Assembly: GCA_002305805.1 (NCBI GenBank)
Contig: DBQY01000021.1
Coordinates: 1 to 64,000 of the forward strand
Source of the DNA: Atopobium sp. UBA1382
Lineage (GTDB): Bacteria; Actinomycetota; Coriobacteriia; Coriobacteriales; Atopobiaceae
Length of the DNA: 64,000 nucleotides
Direction: 5' to 3'
The translations under genes and the position numbers were made by a program. Under the pieces are notes generated by a model. That model was not told the DNA's origin and did not search any database. It saw nothing but the letters and a program-made list of their open reading frames with translations. Positions 1-9,044 of this stretch are shown here, piece by piece; within the stretch, counting starts at the first letter, position 1; each line of letters starts with the position of its first letter.

Positions 1-662
1 TTGGGCAGGAAGAACGGGAAGCCGGGGGCCTCGTCGCGCATCATGAAGATGTCCATCTCGCGGCCGATCTTGCGGTGGTCGCGCTTCTTGGCCTCCTCGA
101 GCAGGCGCAGGTGCTCGTCGAGCTCCTCCTTCGTGGCGAAGGCGGTGCCGTTGACGCGGATGAGCATCTTGTTGTCCTTGTCGCCCTTCCAGTAGGCGCC
201 GGAGACGCCCGTGAGCTTGAAGGCCTTGAGCGCCTTGGTATAAGTGAGGTGCGGGCCCACGCACATGTCGATGTACTCGCCCTGCTGGTAGAAGGTGATG
301 CGGGCGTCCTCGGCAAGGTCTCCGATGTGCTCGACCTTGTACTTCTCGCCACGCTCCTCCATGAGGGCGATGGCCTCGGCGCGCGGGAGCTCGAAGACGG
401 TGAACTTGAGGTTCTCCTTCACGATCCTCTTCATCTCCGCCTCGATGGCCGGGAAGTCCTCCTCGGAGATCTTCTGGCCCTCGGGGAGGTCGATGTCGTA
501 GTAGAACCCGTTGTCCGTGGCGGGGCCGTAGGCGAAGTCGGCCTCGGGATAGAGGCGCTTGACGGCCTGAGCCATGATGTGCGCAGCGCTGTGGCGAACG
601 ACGTGGGTAACCTCGTCTGCCGGGCACTCGTCGATGTGACCGTCGTTATATAGGACCTTCAT
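1..662 (-). CDS. thrS: threonyl-tRNA synthetase, N-terminal part (runs off window)
   Basis: Charges tRNA-Thr in the cytoplasm. The frame reads leftward from an ATG at 662, preceded by a GAGAGG ribosome site, and is still open at position 1, so about 220 residues are seen. The editing/SAD domain is recognisable: HSAAH (HxxxH, residues 24-28), then C-x-G-P-H in DMCVGPH, and the linker KRDHRKIGREMD that precedes the class II catalytic core. HxxxH lies only 24 residues from the start, whereas the Escherichia coli enzyme has it near residue 73 after a TGS domain; the TGS domain is therefore absent here. The gene has a structured 5' region and sits alone on this side. Confidence 0.95.
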   Translation of the reverse strand, partial: MKVLYNDGHIDECPADEVTHVVRHSAAHIMAQAVKRLYPEADFAYGPATDNGFYYDIDLPEGQKISEEDFPAIEAEMKRIVKENLKFTVFELPRAEAIALMEERGEKYKVEHIGDLAEDARITFYQQGEYIDMCVGPHLTYTKALKAFKLTGVSGAYWKGDKDNKMLIRVNGTAFATKEELDEHLRLLEEAKKRDHRKIGREMDIFMMRDEAPGFPFFLP

Positions 663-695
663 GGGAAACCTCTCTCTGGATGGTCTGCGAACATG

Positions 696-726
696 AAAAA
701 CGCCCGCACACCGCAAGGCGCGGTGT
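696..726 (-). promoter_or_regulatory. hairpin plus T-run in the thrS leader (possible attenuator)
   Basis: About 35 bases before the thrS start the transcript can form ACACCGC / GCGGTGT (708-714 with 720-726, loop of five), followed a few bases later by GCGGGCG and five T. Further GC-rich stems lie upstream (about 730-800). This resembles a leader terminator controlling a synthetase gene. No T-box consensus (GGNACCGCG type) is visible, so the signal sensed, if any, is unknown. Confidence 0.3.
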
Positions 727-921
727 CGAGCGATATGCGGCGCCTGCCCGGGGCCTGCCGGCCGGGATGGACAGACGCCTAGATAGTCTGCGTTCGAGCG
801 CTCTGTGAGGCGATGCGGAACATCGGAGCCCTTCGTCTTGGTTACACACTAGGTTTACCACAAGTGGGCCCGCGGTATGCGCGGGGAGCTCGCGATTATC
901 CCGATGAACCACCGTCGCACA

Positions 922-1135
922 GAGGTTTGGGTTCACCGGTCACGGGAAATGAGCCTCATACGAGAAGCTCAACTGGGCTTTTGTGCGACCGCAGGACTCC
1001 TTCGACGTATCTGTGAACCCAAACCAGAAAACGGTTTGGGTTCATCAGTCCAGAGCCAATATCTTCACGATGCCTTTTTCCTGCGGCGTTATGGAGCCGT
1101 ACTTCAGAGAAAGGGAAACAGTGAACCCAAACCTC
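922..1135. repeat. intergenic 12-mer element, copy 1 of 3
   Basis: Contains four copies of the core GGTTTGGGTTCA in alternating orientation: direct at 922-935, inverted at 1014-1025, direct at 1033-1044, inverted at 1122-1135. The two inner copies form a 12-bp stem with a 7-base loop; the two outer ones (GAGGTTTGGGTTC and GAACCCAAACCTC) form the ends of a larger inverted repeat. The same architecture recurs near 19.8 and 47.2 kb. It lies upstream of thrS and downstream of the zinc-ribbon gene, and no credible ORF crosses it. Confidence 0.85.
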
Positions 1136-1145
1136 AAATCGGGCC

Positions 1146-1175
1146 AAAAAAGGGACCCGCACGAGACGGGTCCCT
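1146..1175 (-). terminator. intrinsic terminator of the zinc-ribbon membrane gene
   Basis: AGGGACCCG (1151-1159) pairs with CGGGTCCCT (1167-1175) over a 7-base loop. On the minus strand it is followed by six T (1146-1151). It lies 25 bases after the stop codon of the gene at 1201-1635. Confidence 0.85.
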
Positions 1176-1200
1176 CCAAGGGCAAAGAAACGCGGGGCGC

Positions 1201-1635
1201 CTACTGCTGGATGCGCGTACGGCAGTAGGGGCACACCTTCCAGTCCGCGTTGAGCGGGCGATGGCAGGTGGGGCAGACGTTGCGGACCTGCGTGTTGCAG
1301 ATCGGGCAGACCACGAAGTCGCGGTCGATCGGGGCGCCGCACTTGGGGCAGATGCCGTAGTGAGAGAGCTGGTGCTCGCGCAGGGCGATGTCCAGGTCCT
1401 GCTCCTCACGGTCGATGAGGTAGGAGCTGGGACGCAGGATGACGTAGGCGAGCAGGCCCACGATCGGGATGACCGAGATGATGGCCCACATCCACCAGGG
1501 CTCGGCACCGCGACGCTGCGCGTCGCGAATGACGTAGACGATGGAGAGAATGTAGAGCATGACGACGCACACGACCATCAGATAGAGGACCATGCGGACC
1601 TCGGGAGTGATGAGCTGGTCGAGAAGTTCTTGCAT
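1201..1635 (-). CDS. membrane protein with C-terminal double zinc ribbon
   Basis: 144 residues, function unknown. Two hydrophobic segments near the N-terminus (about residues 14-36 and 48-66) are separated by a short charged turn with PWWMWAI, an arrangement seen in PLDc_N-type membrane modules. The C-terminal half is cytosolic-looking and carries four CxxC knuckles (CPKC, CPIC, CPTC, CPYC), enough for two zinc ribbons. The family probably serves as a membrane-anchored metal-binding adaptor; no catalytic motif is visible. It is a single-gene unit with its own terminator just downstream. Confidence 0.8.
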   Translation of the reverse strand: MQELLDQLITPEVRMVLYLMVVCVVMLYILSIVYVIRDAQRRGAEPWWMWAIISVIPIVGLLAYVILRPSSYLIDREEQDLDIALREHQLSHYGICPKCGAPIDRDFVVCPICNTQVRNVCPTCHRPLNADWKVCPYCRTRIQQ

Positions 1636-1703
1636 GTCGGGGACTCCTTAGGACTTCGGGCGCGTCACGGCGCCGCCACATACAACCCGAATTGTAGCAA
1701 AAG

Positions 1704-3032
1704 CTACCGGAAAAGGCCGGCCAACTCCCCTGCAAGGGTGATGGAGCCGCATGCAACGTACGATTCTCCACACAATGCCGACGCCGCGGACTCAACCGTC
1801 GGATACGTCCCGACCACCTCGGCGCCCGCGTCGGCGAAGCAGTCGGCGAGCTCGGCGGCAGGAAGGGCACGCGGGCTCGACGTCTGCGTAACCGCGACGC
1901 GAGGGAAGGCGATGGCGAGAAGATCGACTATCCCGGCCACGTCCTTGTCCGCGAGGACCGCGGCGAGAAGGACGGGCCGCTCGTCACGCTCCGGCGCGAC
2001 GTCCTCGAGCGCCGAGAGAAACGCCTCGACGGACTGAGGGTTGTGACAGGCGTCGATCAGCACGGGCGGCTCGGGCCGCAGCAGCTGGAAGCGCCCCGGC
2101 GTGGGGCACTGCACGACGGACGTGAAGAGCGCGTCGGGATCGAGCGCGCGTCCGAGGTACTCCTCGCAAAGCGCGACGGCACAGGCGATGTTCTGAGCCT
2201 GATAGGCGGGCTTGAGCGCCGCAAGCTCGGCATAGGTCGTGCGCGGCGTGGCCACATCGAGCTCGAGCGGCGCGCCCAGACGATGCGGGCGCTTGGTGAC
2301 CTCAAAGCTAGGCCTCACGGGCGTCACGCTCACCTCGGCGCACCGGGCACGGAACACCTCGTCGACGCTCTTCGGCTCCGCGGTACCCGCGCCGAGCACG
2401 CAGGTACGGCCGGACTTGATGATGGCGGCCTTCTCGCCCGCGATCTCCTCGAGCGTGTTTCCCAGAACGTGCATGTGGTCGAGGCCGATGCCGGTCACGG
2501 CAACCGAGCGGATGGACTTTGCGGCCGAGGTTGCGTCCCAGCGGCCGCCCATGCCGCATTCGAGCACCGCGACGTCGACGCCAGCCTCCGCAAATTCGAC
2601 CATCGCGGCCACGGTAAGCGTGTCGAACTCGGTGATGTCGTAGGGTCGCTCCCCCGCAGCGACACGTCGGGCGTTCACGCGCTCGCCGGCGACCTTGGCG
2701 GCGGAGACTCCGTGGGCAAACGCCTCCTCTGAGACGGGGCGCCCGGCGACCTCCATGCGCTCCGTATAGCTCACGAGCTCCGGCGAGGTGTAGAGGGCGA
2801 CGTCGAGCCCCTCGCCCGCCAGGATGGCAGCGGTGTAGCGCGCCGTGGACGTCTTTCCGTTGGTCCCGGCGATCTGCACACACTCGAACGCGAGGTCGGG
2901 ATCGCCGAGCTCCGTCAGCATGTCCTCCACGGTCTCCAGCAGCGGGCAGATGCCAAACCGGAGCGCCCCGCGCACATGCGCGAGCGCCCCCGCATACGTC
3001 ATCTCCGGCACATCGAACGGCAGCTGATACAC
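1704..3032 (-). CDS. folC: folylpolyglutamate synthase / dihydrofolate synthase
   Basis: Adds glutamate to folates (and to dihydropteroate), retaining cofactors in the cell. The Mur-ligase-like P-loop is GTNGKTS near the N-terminus, followed by YTSPEL, the DITEFD-TLTVAAM helix and the metal/ATP site in ECGMGGRWDATS. LIDACHNPQS starts the C-terminal domain. The GTG at 3032 is chosen because AAGGGAG lies six bases upstream; the longer frame back to 3113 has no ribosome site. About 442 residues, usual for the family. First gene of a one-carbon cluster in genomic order, but separated by about 130 bases from folE, so it may have its own promoter. Confidence 0.93.
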   Translation of the reverse strand: MYQLPFDVPEMTYAGALAHVRGALRFGICPLLETVEDMLTELGDPDLAFECVQIAGTNGKTSTARYTAAILAGEGLDVALYTSPELVSYTERMEVAGRPVSEEAFAHGVSAAKVAGERVNARRVAAGERPYDITEFDTLTVAAMVEFAEAGVDVAVLECGMGGRWDATSAAKSIRSVAVTGIGLDHMHVLGNTLEEIAGEKAAIIKSGRTCVLGAGTAEPKSVDEVFRARCAEVSVTPVRPSFEVTKRPHRLGAPLELDVATPRTTYAELAALKPAYQAQNIACAVALCEEYLGRALDPDALFTSVVQCPTPGRFQLLRPEPPVLIDACHNPQSVEAFLSALEDVAPERDERPVLLAAVLADKDVAGIVDLLAIAFPRVAVTQTSSPRALPAAELADCFADAGAEVVGTYPTVESAASALCGESYVACGSITLAGELAGLFR

Positions 3033-3089
3033 AACTATCTCCCTTGTCACTCTTTCGGCGGGGTCTGTGGGCATGCCCTGCCGCGAGTT

Positions 3090-3114
3090 CTTGCCGAGCG
3101 TCCTTCTCGGCAAG
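3090..3114. other. hairpin between folC and folE
   Basis: CTTGCCGAG (3090-3098) and CTCGGCAAG (3106-3114) form a perfect 9-bp stem with a 7-base loop. No T-run follows on either strand, so it is not a classical terminator; it may mark the folE transcript end or a folC leader. Confidence 0.4.
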
Positions 3115-3161
3115 CTGTCTGAGCGCCGGATGTTCCCCGCTCGGACGCTCGCGGAAAGTGC

Positions 3162-3776
3162 CTACAGCCCGAGCAGGCGCAGGGCCTCCTCGCGGGTCTT
3201 GAGGTCGCGCAGGCACCCGCGGACGGCGGAGGTCGTGGTGAGCGCGCCGGCCGCGCGGATGCCGCGCATGGTCATGCAGGTGTGCTCGGCCTCGAGGACC
3301 ACGAGCACGCCAAGCGGGTCGAGCTCCCTAACCATGGCATCGGCAATCTGCGAGGTGAGGCGCTCCTGGACCTGCAGGCGCCGGGCGTAGCCGCTCACGC
3401 ACCGCGCGATCTTGGAGAGCCCCGTGATGCGCCCGTCACGCGGGATGTAGCACACGTGGGCCCGGCCGGTGAAGGGCAGGATGTGGTGTTCACACAGCGA
3501 CGAAAACGGGATGTCCTTGACGATCACCATCTCCTGGTTGCCGGGCTCGTGGAACTGCTTCCTCAGGTGGACGCCGGGATCCTCCTGCATCCCGCCGAGG
3601 ATCTCCTCGCAGGCACGAGCGACGCGGTCGGGCGTGCCGAGAAGCCCCTCGCGGTCCGGATCCTCACCGACCGCAAGCAGCAGCTCGCGGATTGCCGCCT
3701 CGACGCGCGGCTTGTCGATGGGACGAAACCCCTGGTTATTGGCTCCCGCCATGGGGCCGCGGCTGCCGTCAGTCAC
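3162..3776 (-). CDS. folE: GTP cyclohydrolase I
   Basis: Converts GTP to 7,8-dihydroneopterin triphosphate, the first committed step of tetrahydrofolate synthesis. 204 residues. Zinc and active-site motifs are present: CEHHILPF (about residue 95) and the second Cys in [10 protein letters not shown] (about residue 165); the [22 protein letters not shown] block of FolE is intact. Its first codons overlap the end of the formate-channel gene by 8 bases, which points to translational coupling. Presence of folE and folC next to formate-activating enzymes ties pterin supply to one-carbon use. Confidence 0.95.
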   Translation of the reverse strand: MTDGSRGPMAGANNQGFRPIDKPRVEAAIRELLLAVGEDPDREGLLGTPDRVARACEEILGGMQEDPGVHLRKQFHEPGNQEMVIVKDIPFSSLCEHHILPFTGRAHVCYIPRDGRITGLSKIARCVSGYARRLQVQERLTSQIADAMVRELDPLGVLVVLEAEHTCMTMRGIRAAGALTTTSAVRGCLRDLKTREEALRLLGL

Positions 3777-4611
3777 GCTTCCCCCTCTCAGCGCGCGAGC
3801 GCCCGTAGACGAACCAGTACGAAACTCCGACGAGCACGACGCCGCCCACGAGGTTGCCCAGCGTCGCCGCGCTCAGGTTGTGCAGCACACCGGGGAGGTC
3901 GACCGTCCCGGAGATCATCCCCGTTGCCTGGAGCATGAGAGCGTACGGCAGGAAGAACATGTTGGCGACGCAGTGCTCGAAGCCCGCCGCCATGAAGGCC
4001 ATGACGGGAAGGAGCGCCGAGAAGAACTTGTCGGTGACCGAGTTGGCGGAGTGGCCCACCCAGACCGCAAGACAGACGAGCAGGTTGCACAGAACGGCGC
4101 GAAAGAACGCGACGCCCCACCCGAGCGCGACCTTACCCTCCGCAACCGCTATCGCGGCCTCGCCGAGCGCGCCACCGTTGGCCGAGGCGACGTCCGCCGC
4201 AAGCACCAGCGCGGCGGCGAGGATGCTTCCCAACAGGTTGCCAAGAAGCACCACGAACCAGCTCGCCAGCAGCCTCCCCCAGGAGAACCTGCCCGCGAGC
4301 GGACCCATCACCATGAGGCAGTTCCCCGTGAAGAGCTCGGCGCCGGCGGCGAGAATCAGAAAGAGGCCAAGGGCGAAGGAGAAGCCCCCCAGAAGCTGGG
4401 TCGCCGCAAAGGGCAGCGAGGCATCCGACTTGACGACAAGCATGAACGTCGCGCCCATGGAGATGAAGACACCAGCCAGGACGGAGAGCACAAGCGCGCT
4501 CACGACGTCGGTCCCTGCCTTCGTCTCGGCGACGCGCTCGTTCTTGAGCTCCATCGACGCCGGCGTCATCGCCCCGCTGTAGGACGAGGACGGCTTCTCG
4601 GTAACCCTCAT
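3769..4611 (-). CDS. formate/nitrite transporter (FNT) family channel
   Basis: About 280 residues with six hydrophobic segments and the FNT signature [11 protein letters not shown] in the second half. FNT proteins are pentameric membrane channels for formate, nitrite or hydrosulfide. Its ends overlap both neighbours (8 bases with folE, 4 bases with folD), so it is an integral member of the folate operon. Because the same operon encodes formate-tetrahydrofolate ligase, formate is the likeliest substrate; this is inferred from context, and no residue visible here proves selectivity. The first 20 residues are polar and may be a cytosolic tail; a start at an inner Met is possible. Confidence 0.88.
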   Translation of the reverse strand: MRVTEKPSSSYSGAMTPASMELKNERVAETKAGTDVVSALVLSVLAGVFISMGATFMLVVKSDASLPFAATQLLGGFSFALGLFLILAAGAELFTGNCLMVMGPLAGRFSWGRLLASWFVVLLGNLLGSILAAALVLAADVASANGGALGEAAIAVAEGKVALGWGVAFFRAVLCNLLVCLAVWVGHSANSVTDKFFSALLPVMAFMAAGFEHCVANMFFLPYALMLQATGMISGTVDLPGVLHNLSAATLGNLVGGVVLVGVSYWFVYGRSRAERGKRD

Positions 4612-5462
4612 CGGCAGCTCCTTTCGGCGGCCTCGACCACCTGCAGCGCGAGAACCGCCGTGGTCACAGATCCAACTCCTCCCGGAACGGGCGTGATGGC
4701 GTCGACGATTCCCTCCGCGACGCCAAAGTCGACGTCCCCCACCAGCGAGGAACTGACATCGTCCCAGTTGATGCCCACGTCAACGACAACCTGGCCCGTG
4801 CGCAGAGAGCCCTTCCCCACGACTCCCGGGCGTCCGGCCGCAGCAACCACGATGTCGGCACGTCTGATCTCGGCATCGAGGTCGACGGTGCGCGTGTGGC
4901 ACAGCGTGACGGTCGCGTTTCTCGCAAGGAGCATCAGCGCGACGGGGCGCCCAATGACGAGCGAGCGTCCGACGACGGCCACGCGCGCGCCCTCAAGAGC
5001 ATACCCGTAATGGTCGAGAAGGGCGAGGACCGCCCGTGCCGTGCACGGCGGGAACCCCTGCTCCCGACCAGCAAAGACGCCGTACAGGGAACCCTCGGTC
5101 ACGCCGTCGACGTCCTTCGCCGGATCAATCGCCGCGCAGACCGCCTCCTCGTCGAGGTGGTCCGGGAGCGGGCGAAAGACCAGGCACCCATGGACCGAGT
5201 CATCGGCGCTTGTCCGCTCAAGTGCGTCGAGAAGAACTTCCTGGCGCACGTCCTCGGGAAACACGAGCCTTCTCACCGACACACCGACACGCTCGCAGCG
5301 CTTAAGTGCGCCGCGCTCGTAGGCGAGGTCATCGGCGCGCTCGCCAACGCGCACGATTGCAAGCGTCGGCGTGACGCCACGTGAGCCGAGCGCCGCCGCA
5401 CGGACGGACGCCGCCTCCGAGAGCTCGTTGGCGACGGGGGCACCCCGCAGCAGAAGCGCCAT
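4608..5462 (-). CDS. folD: methylene-tetrahydrofolate dehydrogenase (FolD), cyclohydrolase site degenerate
   Basis: FolD family, 284 residues. It should oxidise 5,10-methylene-THF to methenyl-THF with NAD(P)+: the Rossmann part (VVGRSLVIGRPVALML) and the closing signature TPVPGGVGSVTTA are intact. The YxxxK catalytic motif aligns without gaps as Y48-E-R-G-A52, so the essential Lys is Ala, and the Gln of LVQLPLP is Phe (F96 in LVFRPLP). Both residues are required for the cyclohydrolase half-reaction in studied enzymes. The DVDG aspartate remains. The next upstream gene is fchA, a candidate replacement for the lost activity. Overlaps the formate channel by 4 bases. Confidence 0.92.
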   Translation of the reverse strand: MALLLRGAPVANELSEAASVRAAALGSRGVTPTLAIVRVGERADDLAYERGALKRCERVGVSVRRLVFPEDVRQEVLLDALERTSADDSVHGCLVFRPLPDHLDEEAVCAAIDPAKDVDGVTEGSLYGVFAGREQGFPPCTARAVLALLDHYGYALEGARVAVVGRSLVIGRPVALMLLARNATVTLCHTRTVDLDAEIRRADIVVAAAGRPGVVGKGSLRTGQVVVDVGINWDDVSSSLVGDVDFGVAEGIVDAITPVPGGVGSVTTAVLALQVVEAAERSCR

Positions 5463-6088
5463 CAGCGAACCGACCTCTCCGCGAGCCGCCGCGCAAGGGC
5501 GCGGGAGCGCGGCACAAACTCGTCGAGCATCTCGGAGCAGGCAAGCTCAATGCTCGAGGTCGTTTCATCGGACGGTAGGGACGCGGTGTTGACGAACACG
5601 TTGACACTGGCGGCCTGCAGGGCGGCAGAGGCAAGCAGCGCCCCGCAGGCAACGTCGGAGGCGAGCAGGCGGGAGCACCTGCCGGCCATCTCCTCGAGTA
5701 GGACGATAGCCCGGCAGCACTCCCCCATCATCGCCAGGGGAGCCATGCAGGCACCCCGGGTCGCCGACTCGACGGCCGCGGCACGCCTCGGATCGTCCTT
5801 GGGCAGCGCGTAGGCATCCAGCAGCGGCGAGAAGCCAGCGGCATCGTCGTCGACGAGCTCGAGCAGACGAAACCTCACGTCCTCCGCGTCCTCCAGGATC
5901 GCGGTCACCTCGGGCTCCACCGCAGCGTAACGAGGCTTGCCCACGGTAAGTGCCCCCGCCATCGAGCAGAGCGCCGCAGCCAGGGAACCCACAAGTGCGG
6001 CCGCACCGCCACCTCCGGGGACGCCCTCCTCCGACGCAAGCCGATCGACAAACTCCTCGCAGCTCAGCTCCGTCAGCCTCTCGTTCAC
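5462..6088 (-). CDS. fchA: FchA-type methenyl-THF cyclohydrolase / formimino-THF cyclodeaminase
   Basis: About 208 residues of the cyclodeaminase/cyclohydrolase family (FTCD_C fold, all-helical). The substrate-loop signature VPGGGGAAALVGSLAAAL near residue 25 is intact. The GTG at 6088 is chosen because GAGGAGG lies six bases upstream; the frame extends further but without a ribosome site. The stop shares its last base with the folD start. Family members either release ammonia from formiminotetrahydrofolate or hydrolyse methenyl-THF to 10-formyl-THF. Beside a FolD with a damaged cyclohydrolase site the second role is favoured here, by inference. Confidence 0.88.
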   Translation of the reverse strand: MNERLTELSCEEFVDRLASEEGVPGGGGAAALVGSLAAALCSMAGALTVGKPRYAAVEPEVTAILEDAEDVRFRLLELVDDDAAGFSPLLDAYALPKDDPRRAAAVESATRGACMAPLAMMGECCRAIVLLEEMAGRCSRLLASDVACGALLASAALQAASVNVFVNTASLPSDETTSSIELACSEMLDEFVPRSRALARRLAERSVR

Positions 6089-6107
6089 GGAAACCTCCTC
6101 GAGCGGC

Positions 6108-7781
6108 CTAGAACAGGCCGACGATCTTGCCGTCCGGTGTGACATCGATCTTCTCGGCGGCGGGCACCTTGGGGAGGCCCGGCATCGTCATGATGTCGCC
6201 CGTGAGCGCGACGATGAAGCCGGCGCCCGCAGACACCTTGAGGTTGCGCACCGTGATGCGGAAGTCGCGCGGCGCGCCCAGCTTTGTCTGATCGTCAGTA
6301 AAGGAGTACTGCGTCTTTGCCACGCAGATGGGCAGGCTGCCAAAGCCCTGCTCCTCGAGCTGCTTCAGCTGCTTGGCGGCCGCGCTCGTGAAGTCGACGC
6401 CATCGGCGTGGTAGACCCTCGTCGCAATGGCGTTCAGCTTGTCCTCGATCGAGCACTCGACGTCGTAGGCAAAGCGGAAGTCGCTCGGCTGGTCGCAGAG
6501 GCGCACGACCTCCTCGGCGAGCGTGCGGCCGCCCTCGCCGCCCTTGGCCCAAACCTCGGAGAGGGCGACGTTAACGCCGAGCTCGTTGCACTTGCGCTCA
6601 ACGAGCGCGAGCTCGGCGGGGGTGTCCGTGGGGAAGGCGTTGATAGCGACGACGACGGGGAGTCCCCAGACGTCACGAATGTTGGAGACGTGCTGCAGCA
6701 GGTTGGGCATGCCCGCCTCGAGCGCCTCGAGGTTCTCGGCCCCGAGGTCCGCCTTGGCGACGCCGCCGTTGTACTTGAGCGCGCGCACGGTGGCGACAAG
6801 AACCACGGCGCTCGGACGGATGCCGGCGTAGCGGCACTTGATGTCGAGGAACTTCTCGGCGCCGAGGTCCGCGCCGAAGCCCGCCTCGGTGACGACATAG
6901 TCGGCGAGCTTGAGCGCCGTGGTCGTGGCCTCGACGGAGTTGCAGCCGTGGGCGATGTTGGCGAAGGGGCCGCCGTGCACGAAGGCGGGGTTGCCCTCGA
7001 GCGTCTGGACGAGGTTGGGCTTGATGGCGTCCTTGAGCAGGGCCGTCATGGCACCCTCGGCGTGGATGTCGGCAACGGTCACGGGCTTGCGGTCATAGGT
7101 GTAGGCGACGACCATGCGGGCGAGGCGCGCCTTCAGGTCCATGAGGTCGGTCGCGAGGCAGAAGACCGCCATGACCTCGGAGGCCACGGTGATGTCGAAG
7201 CCGTCCTGGCGCGGCATGCCGTCGGCGATGCCGCCGAGGCCGTCCACGACGTTGCGAAGCTGACGGTCGTTCATGTCGACGCAGCGCTTCCACACGACGC
7301 GGCGCGGGTCGATGCCGAGGGCGTTACCCTGCTTGATGTGGTTGTCGAGCATTGCGGCGCAGAGGTTGTTGGCGGCGCCGATGGCATGGAAGTCGCCGGT
7401 GAAGTGGAGGTTGATGTCCTCCATGGGGACGACCTGCGCGTAGCCGCCGCCGGCCGCCCCGCCCTTGACGCCGAAGACCGGGCCGAGCGAAGGCTCGCGC
7501 AGCGCGAGCATGGTCTGGTGACCGAGTTGGTTCATGGCGTCGGCGAGGCCGATCGAGGTGGTGGTCTTGCCCTCGCCCGCCGGCGTGGGGTTGATGGCCG
7601 TCACGAGCACGAGCTTGCCCCGCTGAGGGACGTCAGAGAGCGAGTGAATGTCGACCTTGGCCTTGGTGCGACCATAGGGCTCGATCATCTCCTCGGTGAG
7701 GCCCGCCCTCTTGGCAACCTCAGAGATCGGAAGCATCTCCGCTTCCTGGGCGATCTCGATGTCAGACTTGTAATCCGCCAT
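6108..7781 (-). CDS. fhs: formate-tetrahydrofolate ligase
   Basis: ATP-dependent formation of 10-formyl-THF from formate and THF; with ATP synthesis it can also run in reverse during purine or histidine fermentation. 557 residues from the ATG at 7781, preceded by GGGGAAG; the longer upstream frame lacks a ribosome site. The nucleotide loop [40 protein letters not shown] and the [17 protein letters not shown] block are all intact. It is the promoter-proximal gene of a run fhs-fchA-folD-FNT-folE on the minus strand. Confidence 0.96.
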   Translation of the reverse strand: MADYKSDIEIAQEAEMLPISEVAKRAGLTEEMIEPYGRTKAKVDIHSLSDVPQRGKLVLVTAINPTPAGEGKTTTSIGLADAMNQLGHQTMLALREPSLGPVFGVKGGAAGGGYAQVVPMEDINLHFTGDFHAIGAANNLCAAMLDNHIKQGNALGIDPRRVVWKRCVDMNDRQLRNVVDGLGGIADGMPRQDGFDITVASEVMAVFCLATDLMDLKARLARMVVAYTYDRKPVTVADIHAEGAMTALLKDAIKPNLVQTLEGNPAFVHGGPFANIAHGCNSVEATTTALKLADYVVTEAGFGADLGAEKFLDIKCRYAGIRPSAVVLVATVRALKYNGGVAKADLGAENLEALEAGMPNLLQHVSNIRDVWGLPVVVAINAFPTDTPAELALVERKCNELGVNVALSEVWAKGGEGGRTLAEEVVRLCDQPSDFRFAYDVECSIEDKLNAIATRVYHADGVDFTSAAAKQLKQLEEQGFGSLPICVAKTQYSFTDDQTKLGAPRDFRITVRNLKVSAGAGFIVALTGDIMTMPGLPKVPAAEKIDVTPDGKIVGLF

Positions 7782-7854
7782 AGTCGCTTCCCCTCGAACG
7801 GCGCGGTAGGAACCTCTACTATAGCGCTGCGGGGACAAACGCGCCCACAGCGCC

Positions 7855-8880
7855 TCAGCGCGCGTCGGCCACGCTGTCACGCACGACGAGGGTCGGAGCG
7901 ATCCTGATGGAGGCGGGGCGATAGCCCGGCGCAGACCCCAACAGGGCGTGCTCGACGGCGACGCGACCGCGGGCGAAGAGATCGAAGCTCACCGTAGTGA
8001 GGCGCACGTTGGGAATCGAGCGCTCGAGGGAGTCGTCCACGCCGACGACGCTCACGTCCTCGGGGACGCGCCTCCCCGCCTCCACGAGCGCCATCCATAC
8101 TCCGACCGCCATCTGGTCGTTGGCAACGTAGACCGCGGTCACCCTTTCGTCGCGCGCTATCTGCCTGCCCAGCTCGTATCCGCTGCCGGCCGTCCAGTCG
8201 CCCCGCAGCGGCTCGCTGATGTAGAGTCCGCGCGCCGAGAGCTCGTCTCGCCAGCCCTTCTCGCGGAAGACGGAGTCGACCGAGTAGGTGGGGCCGCTCA
8301 CAAAGCGAATCTCCCGATGACCGTGGGAGAAGAGATGGTCCATGACGAGATGCGAGCACGCGTACTGATCCGAGTCGACGGTCGTGCAGAGCGGGTGCTC
8401 GTACATGGAGAGGAGCACGGTGGAGAGGCCCGGCTGGGGCCGGAACCGCTCGAAGTCGCTCGCCTTGATGCTCATGCTGATGATCAGGGCGTCGATGGGA
8501 AGGGCCATCATCCTTCTTGTCGCCTCGGCAAGCGAGAGCGGAACGCGGTCGTCCATCTCGAGCGTCGTCACGGCATAGCCCACCTCCCCCGCCGCAGAGA
8601 GGATGCCCTTCACCGTGGCGAGGTTGCCGAACTGGTCGACGTTGTAGAGGCACAGGCCGAGCGAGTTGTATCTGCCGCTCCGAAGCGACTTGCCGGCGAA
8701 GTTCGGGCGAAAGCCGAGCTCGTGGATAGCGGCGAGAACGCGCTCCCGCGTCGCCTCGCTCACGTTGGAGTGCCCGTTGACGACGCGCGAGACCGTCTGC
8801 TGGGAGACGCCGGCACGGCGGGCGACCTCTGCCATCGAGACCGGCCGTGAGTCGGGAACGGTGACGTCAGGTCCTGGCAT
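7855..8880 (-). CDS. LacI-family regulator, probable galactose repressor
   Basis: 341 residues from the ATG at 8880 (GGGAGG seven bases upstream). N-terminal helix-turn-helix [21 protein letters not shown] with hinge [11 protein letters not shown], then a periplasmic-binding-type effector domain ending [22 protein letters not shown]. It is divergent from galM, and a LacI-type palindrome lies in the shared region and again upstream of mglB, so galactose or an epimer is the likely effector. Regulation of its own gene is probable from the same site. The effector is inferred from gene context only. Confidence 0.88.
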   Translation of the reverse strand: MPGPDVTVPDSRPVSMAEVARRAGVSQQTVSRVVNGHSNVSEATRERVLAAIHELGFRPNFAGKSLRSGRYNSLGLCLYNVDQFGNLATVKGILSAAGEVGYAVTTLEMDDRVPLSLAEATRRMMALPIDALIISMSIKASDFERFRPQPGLSTVLLSMYEHPLCTTVDSDQYACSHLVMDHLFSHGHREIRFVSGPTYSVDSVFREKGWRDELSARGLYISEPLRGDWTAGSGYELGRQIARDERVTAVYVANDQMAVGVWMALVEAGRRVPEDVSVVGVDDSLERSIPNVRLTTVSFDLFARGRVAVEHALLGSAPGYRPASIRIAPTLVVRDSVADAR

Positions 8881-8956
8881 CTTCGCACCTCCCGACCGCT
8901 CGCAAGCCGTTTGGACACCAACGGCGAAAAAATGGGCATCATCCGCAACGCAGCAT

Positions 8957-8972
8957 ATGTGTACGTTAACAT
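8957..8972. promoter_or_regulatory. predicted LacI-type operator, galM / regulator
   Basis: ATGTGTACGTTAACAT is a near-palindrome centred on CG, the form typical of LacI-family sites. Its inner 11 bases GTACGTTAACA recur exactly at 15076-15086 upstream of mglB. It lies between the divergent starts of the LacI gene (8880) and galM (9045). Confidence 0.65.
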
Positions 8973-9044
8973 CAGGATATGGTTCGTTCACGCGCAGGCG
9001 GTGAGCGGCAGCGTCCGGCCCGTCTGCGAGAGAAGGGAGCGCTC

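Noticed and set aside
663-921. T-box riboswitch upstream of thrS
   Set aside because: No T-box consensus or specifier-loop pattern could be found, although the leader is GC-rich and structured.
922-1135. Insertion sequence or MITE with target duplication
   Set aside because: No transposase frame and no flanking direct duplication is seen at the ends of any of the three copies; kept as a repeat element only.
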